64,000 nt of DNA from an uncultured Verrucomicrobiae bacterium (lineage in GTDB: Bacteria; Verrucomicrobiota; Verrucomicrobiia; JADLBR01; CALLMV01). Location: assembly GCA_938005615.1 (NCBI GenBank), contig CALLMV010000011.1:1-64000 (forward strand), in the 5' to 3' direction. Both the position numbers and the translations under genes were made by a program. This document shows, one piece after another, positions 17,532 through 24,765 of this stretch (within the stretch, counting starts at the first letter, position 1; the number at the start of each line of letters is the position of its first letter). Under the pieces are notes generated by a model. It did no database searches. It was not told the origin of the DNA and was given only the letters and a program-made list of their open reading frames with translations.

Positions 17532-18125
17532 ATGAAAAAAATTACACTCCTAACATCTTTACTTACACTCACACTACTTCACCTCACCCCAAACATTCAG
17601 GGCCAATCTGGTCCGGTCAAAGTTGGCACTGTTGACCTTAATCTGATCTTCGAAGAACACCCCAAAACGGCTGAGGCACGTCAGCGCATTTCAAAAGTTG
17701 AAGAAGGTTACAGAACTCAGGCCGAACTCAATCAAACCAACCTCCGCAAGGATTACGAAAAAGCTAACGAACTCAAAGCCCGCGCAGAAAACACAGCGCT
17801 ATCTAAAGAACGCCGAGAAGCTGCGCAACAGGAGCTTGTCAACCTCGTGCGCGAAATCCAGCAGAAAGAACAAGAACTACAACGAACAACGGCCAGCAAT
17901 GTGCAAAATATCCAGGAACTCATGCAAAATCTCAGAAGCGAAATTGTAGATGAAATAACCCTCATTGTAAAAGACTTCGCCAAAACCAACAACTACTCAT
18001 TCGTCTTCGATAAAACAGGCCAAGGCCTCACCAGCGCCCCGATTGTTCTCTACGCTGCCGAGGGCCTTGACTTTAGTCAGGAAATTATCAAGCTCATCAA
18101 AGACAAATACGCCAAGAAAAATTAA
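17532..18125 (+). CDS. skp: OmpH/Skp-family periplasmic chaperone
   Basis: A 197-aa protein with a signal peptide (MKKITLLTSLLTLTLLHL, ending near QG at 27) and the Skp opening KVGTVDLNLIFEEHP. A long charged coiled coil (about 60-140) forms the tentacles. The C-terminal strand part contains NNYSFVFDKTGQGLTSAPIV. It holds unfolded outer-membrane proteins for BamA. Longer than E. coli Skp (161 aa) but within the family range. It lies 56 bases after bamA. Confidence 0.9.
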   Translation: MKKITLLTSLLTLTLLHLTPNIQGQSGPVKVGTVDLNLIFEEHPKTAEARQRISKVEEGYRTQAELNQTNLRKDYEKANELKARAENTALSKERREAAQQELVNLVREIQQKEQELQRTTASNVQNIQELMQNLRSEIVDEITLIVKDFAKTNNYSFVFDKTGQGLTSAPIVLYAAEGLDFSQEIIKLIKDKYAKKN

Positions 18126-18146
18126 TTTTACTCACCAGCCCGGCCC

Positions 18147-19214
18147 ATGATCTCCATCCGGGAAATCGCGCAAAAATTATCTGCAGAAATTATCGGCGGC
18201 TCCCCTGACTCTACGATTACTGGAGTCGCCGGCCTGCGCGACGCACGCCCTGACCAAATCTCCTTCCTTGCCAACGAAAAATACTTCCGCGCTGCACTAG
18301 CCACACAAGCAGGCGCCGTTCTCATTGCCAAGTCCGGCCGCCGTCCGCAGATCCCCGGTGCCCTAATGTTGGTGGAAAATCCCTCAACGGCATTCGCCCA
18401 AGTCTGTGCCCAATTTCACAAACCCCTGGCCGCTCCAACCCCTGGTATCCATCCTGCCGCGACCGTTCACCCCACAGCCACTGTTCATTCCACGGCCACA
18501 ATAGGAGCGGGTGCAGTTATCGAAGCTGGCGCCAAAGTTGGCGCGCGCACCATCGTCTCCCCTCTCGCATACATCGGTGAAGAAGCCATTGTCGGCGAAG
18601 ACTGCCTCATCCATCCCCACGTGAGCATTCTTCACCGCTGCGTGATCGGCAACCGCGTCATCATCCACGCCAACACCGTGATTGGCTCCGACGGCTTTGG
18701 TTTCGACATCTCGCAAGAATCCGCCGCTAAAATCCCCCAAATCGGAATCGTCCGCATCGATGACGACGTAGAAATCGGCAGCAACACCTCTGTAGATCGC
18801 GCTCGCTTTGGCCAAACCTGGATTCAGCAAGGCGCCAAAATTGACAACCTCGTCCAAATCGCCCACAACGTAGTCATCGGCCCCCACTGCCTCATCGCAG
18901 GCCAAAGCGGTATCGCCGGCAGTGCCCGCCTCGGCCGCCGCGTCATCATGGCCGGCCAGAGCGGCGTCAGCGGCCATCTCGAGATAGGCGATGGGGCCAT
19001 CATCACCGGCCAGACCGGGGTCGGCAAAGACGTACCCGCCGGGCAGATCGTCTCCGGCTACCATGCCGAACCGATGCTTCAGCTCAAAAAACGTCTCGCC
19101 CATGAACGCCGCCTTCCGGAATACGCCAAGCGGATCGCCCAGATCGAAAAACAATTGCAAGAACTGACCGCCCTGCTCAGCACCTCAAAAAGTCTGGAAG
19201 AAAAAAATTCCTAA
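18147..19214 (+). CDS. lpxD: UDP-3-O-acylglucosamine N-acyltransferase LpxD
   Basis: A 355-aa lipid A enzyme. An N-terminal uridine-binding domain (about 1-100) is followed by a left-handed beta helix of hexapeptide repeats (about 100-320). It contains the expected substrate region VIGSDGFGFDIS and catalytic-type His (IDNLVQIAHNVVIGPHCLIA). The C-terminal helix (LPEYAKRIAQIEKQLQEL) is typical. It transfers the third acyl chain onto the lipid A precursor, so the organism makes LPS. Last gene of the bamA-skp-lpxD group. Confidence 0.96.
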   Translation: MISIREIAQKLSAEIIGGSPDSTITGVAGLRDARPDQISFLANEKYFRAALATQAGAVLIAKSGRRPQIPGALMLVENPSTAFAQVCAQFHKPLAAPTPGIHPAATVHPTATVHSTATIGAGAVIEAGAKVGARTIVSPLAYIGEEAIVGEDCLIHPHVSILHRCVIGNRVIIHANTVIGSDGFGFDISQESAAKIPQIGIVRIDDDVEIGSNTSVDRARFGQTWIQQGAKIDNLVQIAHNVVIGPHCLIAGQSGIAGSARLGRRVIMAGQSGVSGHLEIGDGAIITGQTGVGKDVPAGQIVSGYHAEPMLQLKKRLAHERRLPEYAKRIAQIEKQLQELTALLSTSKSLEEKNS

Positions 19215-19229
19215 CATTTTTTCAGAAGC

Positions 19230-19244
19230 AGAGAATCATTCTCA
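19230..19244. promoter_or_regulatory. Orphan Fur-type box
   Basis: AGAGAATCATTCTCA is a near-perfect 7-1-7 inverted repeat (GAGAAT-C-ATTCTC) and one base away from the common Fur box TGAGAATCATTCTCA. It begins 16 bases after the lpxD stop. No established gene follows until tRNA-Pro at 19694. It may control a small RNA or the small open frame at 19250. The repeat is seen directly; Fur binding is inferred. Confidence 0.55.
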
Positions 19245-19249
19245 GCATC

Positions 19250-19441
19250 ATGAAATTAATTGAAGCCCTGCCGACAGATAAAAAAACTCGGTATTTACTT
19301 CCCAGAATTCCACTTTCAGTGCGTTATGTTCTTCATCGCCCTTTGAGCCGGTTTCATAAACGACAAATGGGCTTTCATCGCTATCGTCACCACGGCACAT
19401 CGGAAAACAAAAAGAGCTATCTTCTAATCTTGCGTGTCTAA
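19250..19441 (+). CDS. Possible 63-aa protein downstream of the orphan Fur box
   Basis: ATG at 19250 opens a 63-codon frame (MKLIEALPTDKKTRYLLPRI, then SVRYVLHRPLSRFHKRQMGF) that is basic and rich in His, Arg and Lys. I recognise no family. No ribosome binding site precedes it, but this genome rarely has one. The opposite strand has a competing 68-codon frame (19454-19248, acidic), so coding is not proven for either. Its interest comes from the Fur-type box 6 bases upstream. The rest of the 19215-19693 gap holds no other supportable gene, only the palindrome at 19665. Confidence 0.25.
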   Translation: MKLIEALPTDKKTRYLLPRIPLSVRYVLHRPLSRFHKRQMGFHRYRHHGTSENKKSYLLILRV

Positions 19442-19655
19442 ATCGACAAATCATATCAACTCGTGATCAACTAGAACCCGTCACCACATCGCTTCATGGT
19501 CTACACCGGCTTGGCAACCTTGCCTAAGCTAAAAGTTTATAAAATCAACGATCCCACGTCTCATCACAAAGCACCGCCTAGTCGGCAATCGTGCTGTGCA
19601 GATGAAGTTGTGACACGAGTTCACTTTGAGAAGAACTATACCTCAATCAAAGCTC

Positions 19656-19685
19656 TTGATTTCGTTCTGATTCAGAATCAGAATA
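19656..19685 (+). promoter_or_regulatory. tRNA-Pro promoter region with a perfect 19-bp palindrome
   Basis: TTCTGATTC-A-GAATCAGAA (19665-19683) is a perfect 9-1-9 inverted repeat ending 10 bases before the tRNA-Pro gene. TTGATT (from 19656) and AGAATA (19680-19685) could be its -35 and -10 elements, with the palindrome filling the spacer. It could be an operator or a structured leader. The palindrome is certain; its role is not. Confidence 0.45.
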
Positions 19686-19693
19686 AACATCTT

Positions 19694-19767
19694 CGGGCCG
19701 TAGCGTAGCTTGGTAGCGCGCTTCCTTGGGGTGGAAGAGGTCCCGGGTTCAAATCCCGGCGGCCCGA
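19694..19767 (+). tRNA. tRNA-Pro (anticodon GGG)
   Basis: A cloverleaf can be drawn: acceptor CGGGCCG/CGGCCCG, anticodon stem CTTCC/GGAAG with loop TTGGGGT (anticodon GGG), and T arm with GGTTCAAAT and a CCCGG/CCGGG-type stem. The 3' CCA is not encoded (A then CAC). It reads CCC/CCU codons. Confidence 0.95.
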
Positions 19768-19806
19768 CACCTCAAAAAAGTACTAGCAGAAAGCATTTGA
19801 GATTTT

Positions 19807-19877
19807 TGCGGGCAGAGGGAATCGAACCCTCGACCCAAGCTTGGGAAGCTCATGTTATACCATTTAACTATGCCCGC
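19807..19877 (-). tRNA. tRNA-Gly (anticodon CCC)
   Basis: On the minus strand the acceptor is GCGGGCA/TGCCCGC with discriminator A. The anticodon loop is TTCCCAA (anticodon CCC) and the T arm has GGTTCGATT. It is 71 nt long with no encoded CCA. It reads GGG codons. It lies tail to tail with tRNA-Pro. Confidence 0.92.
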
Positions 19878-19954
19878 TTGCGTCAGATAACATACTCAAA
19901 AAAGTTACATAAAATCAAGTCTGGCCGGATGAATTATCTGAGATCCTGTTCGGA

Positions 19955-20752
19955 TTAACTTGCTTTGACTCTGCGCCACATTTCATCCATCTCGTCAAGG
20001 CTCTTGCCTGAAATTCCTTGAGCTTCAATCAGCCGAAATCTGTGTTCAAACTTCCTGCTGGCGCGAGACAGCGCCACCTCTGCATCAATCCCGCACTTGC
20101 GTGCCCAGTTGACTACGGAAAATAATAGATCACCGAACTCCTCCTCCAACTTTGCGTTGTCGTCTGCTGCTGCTAAATCCACACTTTTCCTGGCAGAATC
20201 ACATTCCTTCAGTTCTTCGGATACCTTCTGTCTAGCACCTTTATCATCAGGCCAATCAAAACCCACGCGAGATGCTTTTGACTGCAGCTTCTGCGCCCGT
20301 GCCAGTGCGGGCAAACTGACAGGCACCCCGTCCAACACACTCTCGCGGTCAGTTTTCTCTCGGGACTTCAAAACTTCCCATTGTGAAAGAACCTCCTGCT
20401 TACTCTTGGCATCACTCATCTCAGAATGCCCATCCAGCGTGGGAAATGGGCGAAAAACATGAGGATGTCTTGCGATCATCTTGTGTACAATCACACGGCA
20501 CACATCCTCCCAGCTAAACGCATCACGCTCTGATGCAATTTGCGCGTGGAATACGATATGCAATAGCAAGTCCCCCAACTCCTCCAACAACTCCAGGTCC
20601 TCTTTTTTATCGATCGCTTCAATCAACTCATAACACTCTTCGATGAGTGCTCCACGCAAAGATTCATGAGTCTGCTCTCGATCCCAAGCACAACCCTGGG
20701 GAGAACGTAGCTTCTGCAAAATCGCAACCAAAATTTCCACTGGCTTGAGCAT
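19955..20752 (-). CDS. mazG: Nucleoside triphosphate pyrophosphohydrolase MazG
   Basis: A 265-aa protein with two MazG helical domains. The first (about 15-115) has CAWDREQTHESLRGALIEEC, then YELIEAIDKKEDLELLEELGDLLLHI. The EExxE(12-28)ExxD-type Mg2+-binding residues are visible, and a second copy at about 170-240 has KLEEEFGDLLFSVVNWARK. It hydrolyses NTPs and dNTPs to monophosphates, cleaning nucleotide pools. It is divergent from elbB, with only 25 bases between the starts. Confidence 0.94.
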   Translation of the reverse strand: MLKPVEILVAILQKLRSPQGCAWDREQTHESLRGALIEECYELIEAIDKKEDLELLEELGDLLLHIVFHAQIASERDAFSWEDVCRVIVHKMIARHPHVFRPFPTLDGHSEMSDAKSKQEVLSQWEVLKSREKTDRESVLDGVPVSLPALARAQKLQSKASRVGFDWPDDKGARQKVSEELKECDSARKSVDLAAADDNAKLEEEFGDLLFSVVNWARKCGIDAEVALSRASRKFEHRFRLIEAQGISGKSLDEMDEMWRRVKAS

Positions 20753-20777
20753 GGCTACAAACTATAGTCGTTGCACT

Positions 20778-21461
20778 ATGGCACAAAACAAAAACATTGC
20801 AGTTGTCCTTTCTGGCTGCGGAGTGTACGACGGATCCGAAATCTCAGAAGCTGTGCTCACCCTTCTGCACATTTCTCGAGCTAAAGCCGAGGCTGCTTGC
20901 CTAGCACCCAACATTCCTCAGCGTGATGTCACCAATCACCTGGCAGGCGGACGCTGCGAAGGGGAAATACGCAACGTGCTGGTGGAGGCGGCAAGAATTG
21001 CAAGAGGCAAAATCAAGGACATCGCACACGCTGATCCCCAAGATTATCATGCAGCAATTTTCCCAGGCGGTTACGGCGCTGCTAAAAATCTTTCAAACTT
21101 CGCATCACTGGGCGCGAAATGTGAAGTACAACCCGCCGTCCACAAATTTATCACAAGCATGCATGCCGCAGGCAAACCTCTCGGCTTCATTTGCATCTCG
21201 CCCGCACTCGCAGCACGAGCGCTAGGCGAATTCAAACCTCTATTGACTATCGGTAATGATGCCACAACTGCCCAGACTCTCACTGAACTCGGCGCGACTC
21301 ACATCTCCAGTGCTGTTGATGAGATCTGCATCGATGAAACCAACAAAATTGTCTCTACCCCCGCCTACATGATTGAGGGTGCACAACTTGCAGACATTTC
21401 TTTAGGCATCGAAAAGCTTGTGAAGGCCGTTATAAAACTCATTCCTAAAAACGGAAAATAA
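20778..21461 (+). CDS. elbB: Isoprenoid biosynthesis glyoxalase ElbB-like
   Basis: A 227-aa DJ-1/PfpI-type protein. Its features are NIAVVLSGCGVYDGSEISEA at the N-terminus, the HADPQDYHAAIFPGGYGAAKNL elbow, and a nucleophile Cys in LGFICISPAL near residue 145. These are the standard marks of ElbB, a class I glutamine-amidotransferase-like family with weak glyoxalase activity and an unclear role. I chose ATG 20778 (MAQNKN) because the longer frame would run back over the mazG start. Confidence 0.88.
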   Translation: MAQNKNIAVVLSGCGVYDGSEISEAVLTLLHISRAKAEAACLAPNIPQRDVTNHLAGGRCEGEIRNVLVEAARIARGKIKDIAHADPQDYHAAIFPGGYGAAKNLSNFASLGAKCEVQPAVHKFITSMHAAGKPLGFICISPALAARALGEFKPLLTIGNDATTAQTLTELGATHISSAVDEICIDETNKIVSTPAYMIEGAQLADISLGIEKLVKAVIKLIPKNGK

Positions 21462-21468
21462 CACTTTC

Positions 21469-22929
21469 GTGAAATCCAGAACCAACTCCACCTGGGGAGG
21501 GCGCTTTTCCCAAGCGCCCGATCAGCTCCTGCGAGACTTCACAGAATCAGTCTCATGCGACAGCCGCATAGCTGTGCAGGATATCCTTTGCTCTTTAGCC
21601 CATGCCGCTATGCTTCACAAACAGGGCATATTAACACGAAAAGAATACACCTCTATCAGAAAACATCTTCAGAACATCCACAAAGAAATCGTCTCAGGAA
21701 AGCTTGTCTGGAAAACCGAGCTTGAAGACGTTCATATGAATATCGAGTCGGAACTTACCCGACGCACTGCGGCTGGAGCAAAACTCCACACCGGTCGGTC
21801 GCGTAACGACCAAGTCGCCACCGACCTTAAACTTTGGATACTGGATACTAGCGCAAGCCTTCGCGGACACATCCGCCTAATGCAAACCGCACTTCTTCTC
21901 TGGGCTCAGCGCCAAGGGCACTTTATCATGCCTGGCTACACCCACCTCCAGCGCGCCCAACCCATCCTTCTTGCTCATCACCTCCTAGCTTACATAGAAA
22001 TGCTACAACGCGACATCGGGCGATTTCTTGACTGTGAAAAACGCACCCGAAGCTGCCCGCTGGGTTCAGGAGCGCTTGCTGGCAGCACCTTGCCCTTAGA
22101 TCGCAATCATACTGCAAAAGAGCTCGGCTTCATCGACAGCAACGGGCGTCCACTGCTCACAGCCAACTCACTGGACGCAGTCAGCGATCGGGACCACGCT
22201 GTAGAATTCCTCTCCGCCTGTGCACTGTGCGGCATTCACATCAGCCGCCTCTGTGAAGATCTTGTCTTGTGGTCCACTTCTGAGTTTTGCTTCATCCGCA
22301 TCGGGGATGCCTTCACTACAGGCTCTTCCCTCATGCCACAGAAAAAAAACCCAGATATTGCAGAGCTAGCCCGCGGAAAAACCGGCCGTCTCATTGGCAA
22401 TCTCGTTAACCTCCTAGTCACCCTCAAAGCTCTTCCTCTCTCTTACAACCGCGATTTGCAGGAGGGTAAACCTCCAGTTTTTGACTCCGCAGAAACACTG
22501 AGCCGCACATTGCAAGTGCTAGCTGCCATGATACACAACACGAACGCCATCCAAAGCAATTGTGAAGCCGCAGCATCCGATCCGCTTCTGCTTGCCACGG
22601 ATGTCGCGGATGAATTAGTCCGTCACGGAGTTCCCTTTCGTGATGCCCATCATATCGTTGGTGCTGCAGTAGCATATAGCGAAAAAAACAATTGCTCGCT
22701 CTTCAATATCCCAGAGCAAGAGGCAAAGAAAATTTCTCCGCTTCTACCCAAAGCGCTATCAGCAGCCAACAAACCACCCAAGCAGCAATTGAAAAAACGC
22801 AATATGCCAGGAGCTCCCAACCCGGAGCTTGTCAAAAAAGAAATCCTGCGCTGGCAGAAAATTTTAGCATCCAGCTCCAAAGAATCGTCCTCCACGTTAC
22901 GCGCTAGTCACACTACCCGCAGTAACTAA
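21469..22929 (+). CDS. argH: Argininosuccinate lyase
   Basis: A 486-aa fumarase/aspartase-superfamily enzyme starting with GTG. WGGRFSQAPDQLLRDFTESV is the family N-terminus, LHTGRSRNDQVATD is conserved region 1, and GSSLMPQKKNPD is the signature with the catalytic Ser loop. It makes arginine and fumarate from argininosuccinate. The basic tail is about 20 residues longer than usual. Partner argG is 32 kb away at 55 kb. It starts 7 bases after elbB, probably in the same transcript. Confidence 0.96.
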   Translation: MKSRTNSTWGGRFSQAPDQLLRDFTESVSCDSRIAVQDILCSLAHAAMLHKQGILTRKEYTSIRKHLQNIHKEIVSGKLVWKTELEDVHMNIESELTRRTAAGAKLHTGRSRNDQVATDLKLWILDTSASLRGHIRLMQTALLLWAQRQGHFIMPGYTHLQRAQPILLAHHLLAYIEMLQRDIGRFLDCEKRTRSCPLGSGALAGSTLPLDRNHTAKELGFIDSNGRPLLTANSLDAVSDRDHAVEFLSACALCGIHISRLCEDLVLWSTSEFCFIRIGDAFTTGSSLMPQKKNPDIAELARGKTGRLIGNLVNLLVTLKALPLSYNRDLQEGKPPVFDSAETLSRTLQVLAAMIHNTNAIQSNCEAAASDPLLLATDVADELVRHGVPFRDAHHIVGAAVAYSEKNNCSLFNIPEQEAKKISPLLPKALSAANKPPKQQLKKRNMPGAPNPELVKKEILRWQKILASSSKESSSTLRASHTTRSN

Positions 22930-22952
22930 ACCCGGTGAGTTGGAGCAGAAAT

Positions 22953-23026
22953 TTGCGGGGGCCGGATTTGAACCGGCGGCCTTCAGGTTATGAGCCTGAC
23001 GAGCTACCTGGCTGCTCCACCCCGCA
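22953..23026 (-). tRNA. Initiator tRNA-Met (CAT)
   Basis: The minus strand closely matches bacterial initiator tRNA: GCGGGGTGGAGCAGCC, D loop GGTAGCTCG, anticodon loop CTCATAA and T arm GGTTCAAAT. Two features differ from E. coli. The first pair is T1:A72 instead of the C1xA72 mismatch, and the anticodon stem begins A29:T41 instead of G29:C41, leaving two of the three usual G:C pairs. The discriminator is A and no CCA is encoded. Confidence 0.93.
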
Positions 23027-23127
23027 TTTTTAATGTATCTTCTTTCATCCTCACTGGTCAACAGAATTTTGTCGTGTTGACATTTTTTTTATGTCACTTC
23101 AATAGTAACAAACTAAAAAATTATCCT

Positions 23128-23298
23128 ATGCCCCGCGAACAAATCATCCTTGAATGCTCTGAAGCTGCCAAAGAAGGAAAACCAGCCTCCAGATACTACA
23201 GCACGCGCAACAAGCGAACTAACCAAGAAAAAGTCGAAAAGAAGAAATACAATCCTTTCCTCAAGCGCCGCACTATCCACCGCGAAGTCAAATCGTGA
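23128..23298 (+). CDS. rpmG: 50S ribosomal protein bL33 (cysteine-poor form)
   Basis: A 56-aa basic protein from ATG 23128. MPREQIILECSEAAKEGKPA, then YYSTRNKRTNQEKVEKKKYN and PFLKRRTIHREVK, match bL33 throughout. Only one Cys is present, so the zinc-binding CxxC pairs of the C+ form are missing and it should work without zinc. A Fur-family regulator starts one base after its stop (GTG at 23300), so the two are coupled. Confidence 0.95.
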   Translation: MPREQIILECSEAAKEGKPASRYYSTRNKRTNQEKVEKKKYNPFLKRRTIHREVKS

Positions 23299-23299
23299 A

Positions 23300-23755
23300 G
23301 TGTCCCTCCCAAAGACACGTCCACAAAGTTCTCCAGCTGCACTGCTGAGGAGTCTTGGTTTGCGAGCCACTCCCTGCCGCTTGGCCATAATCTCTTTCCT
23401 CAAAGGCAAACATAGCCCCAAACACCTTGCAGAAATCCACGCCGCGCTGGGTGCCCGATACGATCTGGCAACAATCTTCCGCAACTTGCGCGAATTTCAT
23501 CATGCTGGACTCGTTAGCACTCACGACATGGGTGACCGCAAAAAGTGGTTTTCCCTGACTATGCCCGGATCCCCTCACAAGCACTACTTGCGTTGCACCC
23601 TCTGTGGCGAAACCCGCGAAATCTCACAATGCCTTTGGCACGATGCGGACAGACACATCGCCCAGAAATACGGCTATAGACTAGTCAGCCACAAACTTGA
23701 ATTCACAGGCATCTGCCCAGGCTGTACAACAGTCCACTCGACAAAAATCAGATAA
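23300..23755 (+). CDS. Fur-family metal-responsive regulator
   Basis: A 151-aa protein from GTG 23300. A longer frame exists but overlaps rpmG almost completely. It has a winged helix (about 15-80: LGLRATPCRLAIISFLKGKH, then TIFRNLREFHHAGLV) and a dimerisation domain with PHKHYLRCTLCGE. The two structural-zinc pairs are CTLC and CPGC. It could be Fur (iron; the window has Fur-type boxes before feoA and the TonB receptor) or Zur (zinc; its coupled neighbour is the zinc-free bL33). The HKH in place of the usual HHDH leaves the metal open. A secreted nuclease-like gene follows at once. Confidence 0.85.
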   Translation: MSLPKTRPQSSPAALLRSLGLRATPCRLAIISFLKGKHSPKHLAEIHAALGARYDLATIFRNLREFHHAGLVSTHDMGDRKKWFSLTMPGSPHKHYLRCTLCGETREISQCLWHDADRHIAQKYGYRLVSHKLEFTGICPGCTTVHSTKIR

Positions 23756-23757
23756 CT

Positions 23758-24762
23758 ATGAAAAAACATCCAACCCAACGAATAACAGCCCTTGCTCTAT
23801 TGATCGCATTCCTGAGCCTACTCACTTTTCTAAAAGCAAATCCCGAACAATTTACAGTTGCCACTTTTAACGTTCAAAACTGGGGTCGTACAGGCAGGTT
23901 TCTAGACGGCGAGTTTCAGCAAAATGTGATGAAACCTCAGAGCGAACGCGATGCAGTTATATCAATCATCCGTGAACTCAATGCTGACGTCATCATCGTT
24001 CAAGAAATCATCCTCGAAGAGGCCGAAATTAATGTGCGGGATATCATCTCCGCGCTCAAACGCTCTGGCATGGATTACCCACACAACCTCCTCAGTACCG
24101 GTTCGGACGGGCGCATCGGCATCCTCGTGCTCAGCCGCCTTCCTTTCCTAGAAAAAAATGTACTTAACGAAGATGAATATCGCTTGCGTGACGACACCGG
24201 TAAATTGCACGTCTTTCGTGTACAGCGTGGATTTGCCTACGTAGCTGTTGCCCCACAAAAGGGCATGAGAATAGATATCCTTGGTGCCCACTTTAAAAGC
24301 CGACTCCCCCACTCTGTCTTCAAGAACGACGAACAAGGAATATCCGGAGAGCTCCAAATGCGACGCCAGGAAGCCTTGTTGCTCCGCAGTCACGTGCTAA
24401 AAATTTTGCATGAACGCCCGGACGCTCACATCATCGTCGCCGGTGACCTGAACGACACTACCAGGCACCGCAACAATCCGCCCGGCCCTATCGAAATCCT
24501 CGCAGGCCAATTTGGGGAACCCAACCGACTCACCATCCTTGATATCACAGACAACGTCGGCGACTACTGGACGCACTACTTTCACGCCCAAAGATCCTAT
24601 GACCGCATTGATATGATTCTCGTCACGCAGAACCTCGCCTCAAGCTTCATCTCGGAAAAATCTTTTGTTTATCGCAAAAGTCCTAACGGCCCCGATTGGC
24701 GCGACGCCTCAGACCATCGAGCAGTTCGCGCTGTGTTCCGTATCGAAGGCAGTACAAACTAA
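23758..24762 (+). CDS. Secreted endonuclease/exonuclease/phosphatase-family protein
   Basis: A 334-aa protein with a signal peptide (about 1-27: ITALALLIAFLSLLTFLKA). A DNase I-like fold follows: FTVATFNVQNWGR (metal Asn), DVIIVQEIILEEAE (metal Glu), AHFKSRLPHS, HIIVAGDLNDTTR (Asp/Asn) and a final DASDHRAVRAVF (Asp-His). Catalytic residues are complete. Such exported members are nucleases, lipid phosphatases or phosphodiesterases; the substrate is unknown. It starts 2 bases after the Fur-family gene, so metal or phosphate scavenging control is possible. Confidence 0.82.
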   Translation: MKKHPTQRITALALLIAFLSLLTFLKANPEQFTVATFNVQNWGRTGRFLDGEFQQNVMKPQSERDAVISIIRELNADVIIVQEIILEEAEINVRDIISALKRSGMDYPHNLLSTGSDGRIGILVLSRLPFLEKNVLNEDEYRLRDDTGKLHVFRVQRGFAYVAVAPQKGMRIDILGAHFKSRLPHSVFKNDEQGISGELQMRRQEALLLRSHVLKILHERPDAHIIVAGDLNDTTRHRNNPPGPIEILAGQFGEPNRLTILDITDNVGDYWTHYFHAQRSYDRIDMILVTQNLASSFISEKSFVYRKSPNGPDWRDASDHRAVRAVFRIEGSTN

Positions 24763-24765
24763 ACG

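Noticed and set aside
19248-19454. Minus-strand 68-codon acidic frame overlapping the orphan Fur box region
   Set aside because: It is oriented away from the box, has no recognisable family, and competes with a plus-strand frame of similar length. I could not support it as a gene.
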